Below are positions 33,281-44,021 of a stretch of 64,000 nucleotides of DNA, one piece after another. The DNA is from Diplolepis rosae (lineage: Eukaryota > Arthropoda > Insecta > Hymenoptera > Diplolepididae). A program made the position numbers and the translations under genes. The stretch's first letter is position 1. Every line of letters starts with the position of its first letter. The notes under the pieces are model-generated. The model ran no database searches, was not told the origin of the DNA, and saw nothing but the letters and a program-made list of their open reading frames with translations. Where the stretch lies: the NCBI GenBank assembly GCA_030998225.1, contig JAPYXD010000715.1, positions 1,054,001-1,118,000 on the forward strand. Reading direction: 5' to 3'.

Positions 33281-34042
33281 TATGCAGAGTTTTTCAATAA
33301 GAAGTTTCATTTTTATTTATAAGAAAAACGCGTGTTTTTTGTGAAAAACCATTTGATTTTTATTTCATTCAATAGCGGAAGGTTTACCATCAATAATGAA
33401 AAACAATATCATTCATATGACCTCCACGGCTACGTTTGCAGGACCATGTTCTTTTGATGAAATTTTCATGTCATTCTCGCACATTTGGGGCTCTGTTTCG
33501 TCGATAACAGCACGAATCTTCTCTTTGAGTTTTTGAATGGACTAAGTAGCATCAGCATAAACCTAATTTTTCACGTAACCATAAAGAAAAAAGTTTAGAG
33601 GTGTTAAATCGCATGATCTCGGTGGTCAATTGTAATCGCCGTTCCGAGACATCACTCGGCCTGGAAACTTTAAACGCAAAACACCGACAACATCCATATT
33701 TTCCAATTCTGGCCATAAAAATTCATTAATCATTGTTCAATACCGCAATCTACCATATTCACCGAAACAGCCGCTCCAGCTTCATTTTCAAAAAAAATAA
33801 GGCTCAATGATCCCTCCTGCCCAAAAACCGCACCAAACAGTTACACGTTGCGGTTCATTTTCATGCATTTTTGTAGTGAATTTTAACAATTTCAATGCGT
33901 GGTTGAAGCGTGTATCGTTCCATTTTTATTAGTGACATAGTTTTTAGTTGTCATCTGTCAAAAAATGACACCTCTTATTATGACAGCTGCCATAAATGGT
34001 GGGCTTTTCAAAATGAAACCTCTTATTGGGAAACCTTGTATA
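33281..34042 (-). mobile_element. Mariner-like element, internally deleted, both ends present
   Basis: The left end (from 33281) is TATGCAGAG...CAATAAGAAGTTTCATTTT. The right end, inverted, is TATACAAGG...CAATAAGAGGTTTCATTTT, giving terminal inverted repeats of about 29 bases with TA at each edge. Between them the minus strand encodes a broken mariner-type transposase: VTVWCGFWAGGIIEPYFFEN, then NRNGDYN-like and CDLTPLNFFLYGYVK, then KLKEKIRAVIDETEPQM. The N-terminal DNA-binding part and the segment holding the QDGAT(S)CHTA catalytic Asp are deleted. Numerous stops follow. The element is dead and could move only with help. Confidence 0.75.
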
Positions 34043-34636
34043 TGCATTATAAATGTAATGAACATTCCTTTTTTTCTATTCAGAAAATTTTCTTTTCTAA
34101 AGATCTGCACATTTCAATAAGCTTATTGTAAAAATTTTTGGCGAAAAATTTCAGTAGTGAAATGTACATGAAAAATGTTCTACATAAAGCGTAAAATTAT
34201 ATATATTTGCTCTTATCACTGTTAATTTTTATAATTATTCGTGTTATATTCGAAATAAAGAGTATTCTTTTTATTTCATTTGAAAAGGACTTATTATAAT
34301 GACAATGATATTTAACCAAATTAACATGAAAATTTTTTTTTATCAATAACAATGATAAAGAATTTAAAAGTTCTGTTTCACTCTTCAAAATATTTCTTTC
34401 CATAAACTTCAAATGTAAAAATAAATCCATTATTTCCCAATTAAGTAAACGTTTCCTCGTAATAGTTTTGTAATTGTCAAACTTATGAGAAACAAAACGG
34501 GTATAAAATTCAATATTCCCAAATTGTAAGTTTTCCAGGTGTGGAGGAAAAATTTTATATTTTCTGCAATCAAGCAAAAACTGGAGTTTACTTTTTACCA
34601 CGGCGATCTTGAACAATACTTAGTCACGTGTATCAA
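34043..34636. other. AT-rich intergenic DNA
   Basis: One 139-codon minus-strand frame at 34197-34616 is Lys/Ile/Asn/Leu-rich with no recognisable domain. In DNA this AT-rich it is weak evidence for a gene. Confidence 0.4.
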
Positions 34637-34813
34637 AAGTGGATGCAGATGTTCCCCGCCCCCTGGTGGAGAGGCGACTGCTCCGGGCCTTCCTGCCGTC
34701 GAGCAGGCTGGAAGTTCGAGCGGTGGACGGAGATGGTAACCGTAGATGCATAGGTGACGACAGAGAGGACTTGACGGTCCGCCCGAATGCCCAATTAACA
34801 AGTCTTCTTTCAT
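34637..34813 (+). other. Isolated GC-rich patch, origin unknown
   Basis: A 175-base GC-rich island in AT-rich DNA. A plus frame reads VERRLLRAFLPSSRLEVRAV and continues DGDGNRRCIGDD to a stop near 34815. It could be a fragment of a GC-richer element such as R1, but I recognise no motif. Confidence 0.3.
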
Positions 34814-34966
34814 ATTGAATATTTTATGTAGAATTTTTCTGACTTCGCTAATTCAAAGAGCGAGTTCTGATTGATATAAAACGCTCATAATAAAAAAATC
34901 GATTTTCGATTTTCTTCGGAGCACGTCACATACGTATTTTTTATTTTTTTTATTTTATAAAATACT

Positions 34967-35200
34967 CTAATCGCCATTGGAACTGTCATTATCATCGCTG
35001 TCATGTGAATAATCGTTGTCAATTCCGGTGTTATTCCTATATGTATCTCTATCGCAATCTCTGGAGCTTTCATATGATAAAAGTGCCATTGCTTCGAGTA
35101 ATAAAGTTTTACCTATTTTCGGTTGCAATTTCCGCAGACTCGTGATTAAAGAATCCGGAGGAGCAAGAAGCCGCAAAAAGAGGTCGTCCATCGTTTTTCG
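34967..35200 (-). CDS. Small unrecognised frame
   Basis: A 74-codon minus-strand frame from the ATG at 35189-35191: MDDLFLRLLAPPDSL, then LRKLQPKIGKTLLLEAMALL, then an Asp/Asn/Ser-rich acidic end. The N-terminal half looks like an amphipathic helical segment. A GTAAAA after CCGAAAATAG could be a donor site, so it may be one exon of a transposon gene. No homologue recognised. Low confidence. Confidence 0.25.
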   Translation of the reverse strand, partial: RKTMDDLFLRLLAPPDSLITSLRKLQPKIGKTLLLEAMALLSYESSRDCDRDTYRNNTGIDNDYSHDSDDNDSSNGD

Positions 35201-35264
35201 TCTGGAAGATTTTCATGAAAAATCGATAATGCATGATCTTTATATTACTTACGGTTAGTATTAA

Positions 35265-36304
35265 TCAACAATTAATATTAAAATGAAATTATTAATTTCA
35301 TTTGTATTTACGCGGAGGCTACACAAACCGTAAGACACATATGTGTCCTTTTCTTTATTTTTTGTGACTCGCTGTCTTCCTACTCTCGGCTGAGATTGTC
35401 TTATTTCCACCTTGCCTGCTACCTCAATTTTTGTGTGGTAGGATGGTGAAAGGAAAATTCTTTTCGACAAATTTTTTTATTTAAAAAAATGAGGTTTTTT
35501 AATTGTCACGCAGGTTTTTACCATTCTTATTATTGCTTAGATTAAGTCTATGAAAAATTGCAAAAATTGTGAACGATACAGGCTCACCGTTATCTTATTT
35601 GGAACTTAATCCTACCAGCTGAGAAGAATGATGGCTGAACGAAAGAAGGGAAAATCCCGACTGTTCCCAGAATCCGTTTGACTCGACTGGGCTTTGTAAT
35701 TCTCCTGGCTGATCATGACACAAAAAGAGTCACTCAAGTTTTCTTTAATTTCTTATCACCACACGCTATGTCGTAGTTTTAAAGTAACACGCACACACAC
35801 ACGTCGGTTTCTGTCACGTTTTTCACTATCTAGTTTTGGAAAAAGAAAGAGATAAATGGCTTTAAACCAGAAGGTGAACAATGCTTATAAATTGTTTCAC
35901 CCTCTGCACTCTTAAACATTTGCAAACCTAGTGTAGTTTTTTTTCAAATGAAAACCTCCTCGTTGTTTTGAGATTCAACGAGACGAACTTCTTTAAAAAT
36001 TGGATTTGACCCCAAGTTGCACTTGCACCGTTAGTACTTTCGACTAACTGACCACCGACGTACCCCGATTTTCATTAGAGCGCGAATCGTAGTGGCAAAA
36101 AAAATATTTCAAATATTTTTCAGCGTTACAACCACGCGAAAGGCTTCTGTCGGAGAGAAGATTTGGGAATTGTTTACGTCCACCCACCGTGTACTTACGA
36201 GATTTTGTTCTCCTTAATTTCGTAACACCTGTTCCGAACCGCGAAAGAGCAAAAGCAAAGACCGGGCTTTTACTCTCTGGACTTCTTGATCGGATCAAGA
36301 AGCT
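35265..36304. other. Intergenic, no supported gene
   Basis: Nothing beyond a (CA)n run near 35792-35802 (CACGCACACACACACG) and incidental frames. Confidence 0.45.
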
Positions 36305-37065
36305 TGTAAGACTGCGTTTATAAATTGAAATTGATTTGCCTCGTAGACTCGTATCGACGGTTCCTTGGTAGGGAATTATGATGACTTAGGACTTTATTTG
36401 GAGCGTGCTGGTCAGGAATTTGGAGATAATTGATTTCTTAATAATTGACGGATTGAATTACTTTTGTGTTTATTTTCAAACGAGAATTTTTGTTTTTGCT
36501 ACGTAGTCGTTTTTTTCGACTTGTAGGAATATTAAATCAGTGACTAATGTTGACCTGACCTTTAAATTTCGTTAATTTTGAATCTGAGTCCTCTCGTTTT
36601 TTTCTCTTTTCATATCGAGAGGATGGCGATTCAGAATCTCTAACGACACTTTACTCGCTGGTTGCGATAATTCTCGGCCTTCCAAGTTTCAAACATTGTG
36701 CACATGGTTTTGATGAAGGATAAGTACAGCGGGGAAGAGCTTACGAGTTTGTCGTCGACACTAGTGATCAAGGAATTCAATGCATATCGCCTAAATATGG
36801 AAGGGCGCATTAGGTTTGCAAGTACATAAGTGCGGTGAACTCGATTTTTCCTTCACGACGTTGGTGACAGTTACCACGTGTGTGTTCGTTTATTTACTAA
36901 TCCCTGGCCTTTCCTTCTCTCTTTCACTCCTCATCCCTCTTCTTGCATTCGGCATTTTTGTTGTTTAATTTATTTAACTGTTATTAGCCGTATGCAAACA
37001 TTGATGCTTATATATCTATATATCGTAAGATGTAAAGTTTTAAATTACTCAAGTGTTCCATTTAT
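36305..37065 (-). repeat. Gypsy-type LTR copy 1, distal part (split by insertion)
   Basis: Read on the minus strand this is the second part of an LTR that starts at 39711. It has a GAGAGAAGGAAAGG and ACACACACGTGG block and ends CGATACGAGTCTACGAGGCA, then AACGCAGTCTTACA at 36305. It is homologous to 29137-29982. The family T element at 37066-39464 interrupts it. Confidence 0.65.
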
Positions 37066-39464
37066 GGGCCAAAATTCGTCAAGTGTACCCACCTAAAAAC
37101 TTTTTGTCTCCAAATTCCTTGAAATTCCTTGAAATTATTGTCCTAGTGAACCTCTTTTAATTCCCCTAAGATAACGTCTCTAGTACGACGGGTTGTCGGT
37201 ATAAAGGGGCTCGAATTTTCAACCTTTTATCGCGCACGCTGATACTCAATTAACCATAATTTCTACAAATTTATCCAAATTAATTTTTTTATGGAGGTCT
37301 TAGGAACGTTTTTTCATCAGATTTACGCTGAAGGTAATGGTTTTGGATTAAAAAAATTAATTGAGCTTTATTTTTTAATTTTAAACATATCTTTGAGTTT
37401 TTCTCCAAGTGCCGCCGTTAATTTTTTTTCCAAAATTATATTTAAAAAAAAGTTTGATTTATTCCCTTTAAAATGAGCCATGGTCGAAAGTGAGGAGAAA
37501 GAAACTGGTGGAGATATATAACACTCCTTGCGCGCGGCTTCTACCTCGCGAGTGCCCATGCTTCAAATTCAGAATGTACGGTTTCTAGTCGACTACAAAT
37601 AATCGACTACAATCTGCATTTTTTAAATAAATAATTATTATCCTCATGAATTATTTCACGGATAATAATTTTTATTATTTATTGGACAAGTAAAATCCAC
37701 TTTGATGTCGATACTTCATTTTTAAGACTTTGGAGAGAATTTGAAAAACCCGCCGAAAAAATTAGTACACATATTTGACCACTAGATGGATGTCTTCGAT
37801 ACCTTTCTCGCAACAAAACTCATTGTCATTTATTATAATTGCCAATTATTTTTCGATCAGAAATTGCTTTTATGCGATTTAGCTTCGGGTTACTTCGACG
37901 TCATAATACTACAGGTTTGTACTTTCCCGTGTATTATTTATTCTCATTTACTTTTCTCATTATTCAAAATAGACATAGTATTACTTGAATACTATATTTC
38001 GAACACTTACCCACGTTCCGTGGTTTTACTCGCATTTTTATTCAGTGCCTCAACTTAGCTTTTTCTTCTGCTTAATTTTCAATCATGCCGAGAAGAACCA
38101 GCTTGGGTCGTCGTTGTTACAATCCTTTTTCTAAGGAAAATCATAAGCGTGATCCATGCAGTTTAAGAACAATTTCTGCAACTCTTCAAAAAAAGTATCC
38201 CAGTATACCCATCGATGCGAAACTGTGTGTAAATTCCAGAAAAGAAATTTCTCAACTTGCATTGCTATCCTCTTTGTATTAACATACTGATCCAACAATT
38301 GAAGATGCTTCAGTGATAAACGATAATCCACCTTCTATTCTCGAGAATGATATTTTAATGGAAGACGACGATATCTTTGCCGATCCTTGATGATGAGAAT
38401 AGTCGTATGATGCCTGGCATGAAAAATTTCATTTCCGTAAAAAAAGATAATGGCTCCCGTGAGCACGTTCAAAAAAAGTTAATTCTGTTTAATCTTTCTG
38501 AATTATATGCAAATTTTAAGGCTTAGCATCCTACAGTTAAAATTTGCTTATCAAAATTCTCTCAGCTTAGACCCCGAAATTGCATACTCGCTGGAGCCAG
38601 TGGTACGTATACTGTTTAAGAATAGATTTGCATCAGCAAATACAGTGCCTGGTACACAAAAATATCACTCTTTCGTTCCTTCTGCTGAATCAACTCTCAT
38701 GTTGAGAAAATATTCGTCATCATTAGAATGTGATGTTTTCCCGAAAAAAACTGTGAGGCAAAGAAGAAAGAAAAGTGCACATACACTGTGATAAGCAAAT
38801 TATTTGACTCAATTTTCGATGTGAGAGGCGAGGGGACTCACACTAAAAAATCACCACCAATTACAAATTAATTTTTATTTTTAATTTCGTACCAGCCAAA
38901 AATAACAGTTTTAGGAACAAATTATACAAAGTACAATTAAATAAGTTCCCAATTGATGGTACGACGTGATCGTGGCGCTTAGCTGCACTGCGACGCAGAA
39001 ACCGCGCGCAAGAAGTGTTATATATCTCCACCAATTTCTTTTGCCCCACTTTCGACCATGGCTCATTTTAAGGGGAAAAAGTCAAGCTTTTTTTAAAACA
39101 TAATTTTGTAACGAAAATTAACGGCCGCACTTGGAGAAAAACTGAAAAATATGTTTAAAATTAAAAAATGGAGTTCAAATCATTTTTTTAATCTAAAACT
39201 ATTGCTTTCAGTGTAAAGCTGATGAAAAAACGTTCCTAAAACCTTCATAAAGAAATCACTTTTGTAGAAGTTATGGTTAATTGAGTATTAGCGTGCGCTG
39301 TAAAAGGTTGAAAATTCAAGCCCCTGTATACTGACAACCCGTCGTACTAGAGACGTTCTGTTAGGGGAATTAAAAGAGGTTCACTAGGACAATAATTTAG
39401 CGGAATTTCAAGGAAATCGGAAACAAAAAGTTTTTAGGCGGGTACACTTGACGAATTTTGCCCC
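37066..39464 (+). mobile_element. Complete long-TIR transposon (family T), copy B
   Basis: The left arm 37066-37542 and right arm 38997-39464 are inverted copies, with shared outer end GGG(G/C)CAAAATTCGTCAAGTG and shared inner end GCGCGG(T/C)TTCT. Both outer edges are flanked by TTAT (37062-37065 and 39465-39468), a likely 4-bp target duplication. The element sits inside a Gypsy LTR. Three further partial copies lie in this window. Inside is a broken gene on the plus strand. Arms of about 470 bases are very long compared with classical mariner or hAT ends. I cannot assign the superfamily. Confidence 0.8.
38085..38791 (+). pseudogene. Family T transposon protein, N-terminal part, internally deleted
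   Basis: The ATG at 38085 begins MPRRTSLGRRCYNPFSKENH, then SLRTISATLQKKYPSI, KLCVNSRKEIS. This is a Cys/His pattern (C-x-NPF-x4-H ... LR ... KLC-x2-x-RK) like a zinc-binding N-terminal module, with Ser where a last Cys would be expected. After stops, KLILFNLSELYANFKA, KICLSKFSQLRPRNCILAGASGT and, past a large deletion, NTVPGTQKYHSFVPSAEST follow. The deleted middle includes the GKGPCDGIGG block that survives in copy A at 6630-6662. The order matches an uncharacterised arthropod transposon protein that I recognise but cannot name. It is inactive. Confidence 0.6.
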
Positions 39465-39711
39465 TTATCCATTTAGTTAGTAATATAAAATAATAATAAA
39501 AAGAAAATTCTTAATAATTGTCATTCTTCTTCAGTCGTTGAACTGACCTCCTTTTTGTCGCCTGCTTGCTGAGTTTACAATACACTTAGGTTACGAGTAC
39601 AACGAATAATAAAAAAAGAGACAACTTCAATGAAAGTCGTACTATGACCCATTTCAGTTAGTTTAATAGAGAAATAAATTTTTATTCTATTTTATTCTTA
39701 GCCGCTCGTAA
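39465..39711 (-). repeat. Gypsy-type LTR copy 1, proximal part
   Basis: On the minus strand it begins TGTTACGAGCGGCTAAGAAT at 39711 and carries GGAGGTCAGTTCAACGA, matching GAGGAGTCAGTTCAGGA in the LTR at 29137-29982. It is cut at 39465 by the TTAT-flanked family T insertion and resumes at 37065. It is positioned as the 3' LTR of the Gypsy coding remnant at 40330-41290. Confidence 0.65.
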
Positions 39712-40329
39712 CAATCCTTAGCGGAATATTACGCTTTCTTCCCCGAGAGCAGGAGTGATTTCAGGACCGAAGAAGAATTGAAGATTTTGAATTTCTTGAT
39801 ATCATTTACTCTTTTAACACTTACTCAATATAAGGCCCTACGGGTTACAGTCTACAAATTCGTTGGAATGAGTTTGACCCAGACAATTGAACTTGTTGCT
39901 CCTGCCAGTGCTTTTATACGACAGAGGTAGGCCAGCAGCCCCATGGAAAGGAACTCGATGCCGAGGTATGAGCTATGGGTCAATTCATTTGCCTTGTTCT
40001 GGTTCTTCTTTGAAAACTGATCTCGTTTAGTTGATTCTCTAATTGATCTAAGATTCCTTTCGTTTCCTTGTAGTCATCTTCTTTGTCCGCAACATATTAG
40101 TCGTCGTTATGGTGGATGAGACTGCTAGAATTAGGATGATGGCTTCTATCTCGGTACAACATGTGAAATTCAAATTACTTTTAGATCTTCATTTGTGTAT
40201 AGGGAGTTAGGAACACATCACTGGGAGTAGGTTAGGAAGCCCTTTCACTCGCGGTGATGTGCACCTTAAGCCTATATTATTTCCCTCTTTATAGTAGCGT
40301 GTAATGCTATTTTGCCCAGCGCACCATAA
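39712..40329 (-). other. 3' region of Gypsy element, possible extra ORF remnant
   Basis: Between integrase and LTR, in the place where a third ORF would lie in some Gypsy-type elements. The minus strand shows short open pieces (DYKETKGILDQLENQLN; LGIEFLSMGLLAYLC) in different frames with stops. I cannot establish what it encoded. Confidence 0.35.
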
Positions 40330-41290
40330 AACCCTTCATTTCTCAATCGTGAAAGACTAAAAGCTTATCAGCGTGTTCCATACAGCGTTCCCCGAATTCG
40401 TCCCCTAGAACCACGTTATTGTTCTCCGTGAAGCCTACAATTGTGAATGAACCTTTCCTTCTACTGTCGAGTTTTCCATCCCTTAGCTCCTTGGCAGCGT
40501 ATATTTGATCGCCTACTTTGCCCTTCAGGGGTCAAGATTTTTGATCCTATATTTCCTTTGAGCGGACCTTGGCCCTAATCAAGTTCCGAGCAGCGATCTT
40601 TCGTGTTTCTGATCATCGGACTATCAGGTCGTGTAAATAGGAACCGTATGTTTCTAATTCTTCATCCTGGGGAAAAGAACTGGGGGTCCTGGCTATTCTT
40701 CCAAAAACAAGTTTGTAAGGTGCGAAATTAGTCGGCTCGTGGACCGAAGTTTTATAGGCGAACATAGCGAATGGAAGCAATGGGTCCCAGCCGTCATAGT
40801 CATTTGCATAATGCTTAATATAATCCGTTTTTTCGTGAATCACCAGCACCTGCCTGAGACTTCCTTTAGGGCTGGGTTTGCTTGTGCTTAAACCGTCGGG
40901 ACCCATCTTCTTCTCCGATAGGGAAAAGGGTGGAGATGACTCATCTGGGTCATCAGAATACGCGGTGGAGTCAGATGAACTCGGGGATTCCGTTCCTGTG
41001 ACCGGATTTGCTGAAAGGGTTTCCACTCCTCTGCTTAGCTTTCCTTCCTTATATTCGAAGCCAAAATGAATTCACGAGCGTATAAGTACGGACGGAAATT
41101 TATCACGGCGTACAACACTGCGAGACACTCCTTTTCAGCTTTGGCGTATTTCTGTTAGCATGAATTCATAATTTTCTTAAAATACGCCAAAGGCATGTCT
41201 ACTCCATTTTCTCGCTCAGTATTGCGCCGACAGCATATTCTAAAGCGTCTGTGGTTAACTTCAATACCTTCAAGCTTAAAATGCCTTATG
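40330..41290 (-). pseudogene. Ty3/Gypsy RNase H-integrase remnant
   Basis: At 41290-41060 the minus strand gives RNase H pieces LTTDALEYAVGAILSEKM, then KAEKECLAVLYAVINFRPYL. The link KEGKLSRGVETLSANPV follows at about 41030, then the 40613-41026 frame. That frame ends in the integrase core tail DPLLPFAMFAYKTSVHEPT, NFAPYKLVFGRIARTPSSFP, and C-terminal integrase pieces near 40500-40400 (RRKGSFTIVGFTENNNVVLG). The zinc-binding HHCC region and the first catalytic residues of integrase are deleted. The element family differs from the copy at 26.4-28.6 kb judging from RNase H. The LTR at 36305-39711 is placed correctly to be its 3' LTR. Confidence 0.8.
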
Positions 41291-41714
41291 GATATGTAAT
41301 ATTTAGGAAATTAGCAAATTTTATTGATTTTAGATTCTTGCATGCTTGTGGCTAAAGTACATAAAATTTTCTTTTTAAAATTTGGAAAATGATTTTTGGT
41401 TTTGGTTTAGAAATTTAAAAAAAATTCAATTTTAGAAAAAATATACCGGTAATTTCTTTTATCATTAAAACCAAAAGTAGTTTTTGATGCTCCCTTTTCT
41501 TCTGCTGCTTCAATTGAGAACTGTAGGGTCGAGATAGCTCTCTTCGGCATTGTATGCAAATCTTCTGCAAGTACATCCTTGCTGGTTCCTGCTTCTGGGA
41601 TATCTTCTTCTGATCCTTTTTTCTGAAATATAGATTAGAAGCATTTAATTTCCATGAATGTTTGAAATTTATTTCGTAGGTATTTTATTCTTATGAATTC
41701 TAGGTACAAATTAA
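41291..41714. other. AT-rich spacer with one exon-like frame
   Basis: On the minus strand CTATATTTCAG near 41627 is followed by an open frame of about 65 codons (KKGSEEDIPEAGTSKDVLAE, MPKRAISTLQFSIEAAEE). It is exon-like in composition with an acceptor-like start, but nothing extends it. Weak evidence. Confidence 0.3.
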
Positions 41715-41977
41715 CACTAAACCTACCAGTACCGGTCAAATTGACCGTTTTCAAACTTTTGTAAAATTTACACATATTTAAACGTTTTGATACCGTTATC
41801 AAACTATATGACTTTTCTTAAAATATGCATATAATATTTTCTTCACTCTTTACTTCTAGTTTTGTTTTCTCTTTTCCAAGAAAATTGAATAATAAAATCG
41901 ATAACTTTTTTTATTGACAGTCAATTTGACCGAGCTCGGTAGGAATAGGTATACAAGAACTGTCGGTAGGTTTAGTG
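41715..41977. mobile_element. piggyBac-type MITE (263 bp)
   Basis: TTAA (41711-41714) then CACTAAACCTACC opens the element. GGTAGGTTTAGTG then TTAA (41978-41981) closes it. The 13-bp ends are perfect inverted repeats and the TTAA duplication is diagnostic of the piggyBac superfamily. Just inside the left end is CGGTCAAATTGACCG, a palindrome typical of such MITEs, mirrored by GTCAATTTGACCG at right. No coding sequence. Confidence 0.9.
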
Positions 41978-42482
41978 TTAAATGAAAATCGTTTTCACGG
42001 TACTTTTATTTTTCACATCCTCATCCTTAATTTCTAGTCTTCAAAAAATTAAAATTAGTAGTAACCCTTTTCGTGTTGTTTTTGAAGTCAAGTTTTCCAA
42101 TAGGTACAATTAATCATGCAGAAACATTCTAATGTTTCTTAAATAAAATATTACTATTGTCACGTCTCGCGACTCTACCACCTAGAGTAGCAAACAACTT
42201 AAGAAACCAATGAAGGGATCAAGGCAACATTACCGCGTTCGTGATTAGATCGACTCAAGATACAGCAAGATGTAATAAGAAATAGGAAGATCGTTAAAAT
42301 CGAAAGGCAGATTCAAATAGAATTGATATATTTGGCTGTGACATTAATGCCAGGTAATAAATTTCATCGGCGGGTGAGTCATCGGAAAAGGCAACTCATC
42401 CGATCTTAAGCTTCAATACCAAATATGGAAAGGATAGCACACCTGGTGTTTTTCCCCCACCATGATTGACATACTTTGGGCC

Positions 42483-42520
42483 TATAAAAGGCGAAGGTTC
42501 CAATAGAGTTCAATTCAGTC
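42483..42520 (+). promoter_or_regulatory. Core promoter (TATA + TCAGTC initiator), LTR-like
   Basis: TATAAAAG at 42483-42490 and TCAGTC at 42515-42520 have TATA/initiator spacing. The region that follows is unusually rich in (C)AGT(C/T)CAGT repeats (42515-42625). No open frame begins downstream, so this is probably the promoter of an LTR or Penelope-type element. Boundaries not found. Confidence 0.45.
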
Positions 42521-43270
42521 AGTTAGTCAACGACCGATTTCTACAATGTAACCAACGCGAGTCCAGTTCAGTGTCGTCACTTCTTGGCGCGAGTTCAGTC
42601 CAGTCAGTGCAGTTCAGTCCAGCCTCATCAAATTATTCACCGCTAGTCGGACCAGTTCTAATTCGACGCCAAGTTCAACGACTGTAAAAAGTGAAAGGGA
42701 AATGCCTTCAAAATTCTCTCTAAAACCTGGGATCAGAGAATCGACTATCTTAACCGGTTGGACCACAAATTTCTGATCTGACTGAAATGATCCCAACATC
42801 TACAAGTAACGACTCAAGTATTCACATCCAATCTACTGGACTCATTTCATCACCGACCAAATTATAACGCAGGGTAATTACTAAGTATTTTAACTTTTAT
42901 ATATTCATGTCTATCTTTTCCATGGTGCTCACTTAAAATACATTTTGTTAATAAATATATTTATATGATCAACCCTTCTCATTTACTGAGATCATTTTAT
43001 ACTATATATGTACTTGCATCTATATCTTCAGTAACATTTAGACAGAAGTATATACTAGTTTTATAGTTTAGGTTTCTCAAAATTATGTGCTACAATTATA
43101 TTGTTATTCCTACGGAAGTTTTATATACTTTATCGAAGTTTCCTGTACTATTTTATGTGAATTTTCTCACGGTTTTTACATTTTTTCACATTTCTAAAGT
43201 TTACTTCAAAATGGGGCTCATATGTGTAATATTTTATTTATTGTGGTTAACATTTTAGAAATAAAGATCA

Positions 43271-43299
43271 CTAATGAGGACTCTGATCAGAGTCGAAAC
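43271..43299 (+). ncRNA. Hammerhead ribozyme-like motif, probably inactive
   Basis: CTAATGAG, then GACTC-TGATCA-GAGTC (a perfect 5-bp stem with 6-base loop), then GAAAC reproduces the hammerhead core layout CUGAUGAG - stem II - GAAAC. The only core departure is G to A in CTGATGA, a position known to be essential, so activity is unlikely. Hammerheads of this short type occur in Penelope-like elements and other retroelements. Stem III is not obvious. Confidence 0.45.
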
Positions 43300-43773
43300 G
43301 TTTGAAATTATTTAACCTTTTGAGTTATTATTTTTGGTTCCTAATGTCATTTATTAACAACATCGTATGAAATTAAAAATATTGCTACTCACGAGTGCAA
43401 ACTGCACGCTACTTTCTCCAAAGTCTCGTATGCCTTCTCCAGATTTTTCTATTTCGGGCATCAAAATTTAAACTCTGATGGGCAAGAAACAGCCGTCAGT
43501 TTCATGTTCTCATCGCTCTGACACGCCATATCACTACCCGGCGGTAAATTTAACGTCGGAACCTCGACAAGTAGGGATTTGCGCATGCTTCTATCCATCA
43601 TTGTCCAGCATTTTCTCTCATCGGAAACCGATGAATAGACACATTTTTCTTCCGACCCCTTTTAGAGGTACACCCACGAACAGCACACTGAATTTCATAT
43701 TTCGTATTCATTATAAAGCGCAATCACGTAACGAATGGTTGATACTTGTATACAACAATGGCGGAACTCATAT

Positions 43774-43870
43774 CAGGGTTGCCACAAGTCAGGGAAGTCA
43801 GGGAAGTCAGGGAAAAGTCAGGGAAATCGTAGTGGTCTGGAAAAGTCAGGGAATTTAAGGTTTAGTCAGG
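43774..43870 (+). repeat. Left terminal inverted repeat with GTCAGGGAA subterminal array
   Basis: The 16-bp terminus is followed by four close copies of AGTCAGGGAA (43788-43827), then two looser ones at 43843 and 43863. The array is a likely transposase binding region. It is also present inside the right end at 63551-63583. Confidence 0.7.
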
Positions 43871-44021
43871 GAATCGCTGTGGCCAGATCGTGCGTTACTG
43901 CGTTTCACTGTGTCGCAGTCAGTTTTTCCAACTCTTCTTCCTTCTTGCTCGGTTAACTCGCCGCCAGCAGACACAGGCTAGCGAAAGTGTTCTCAGATCG
44001 TGGATCTGGCCCCCACTACTG

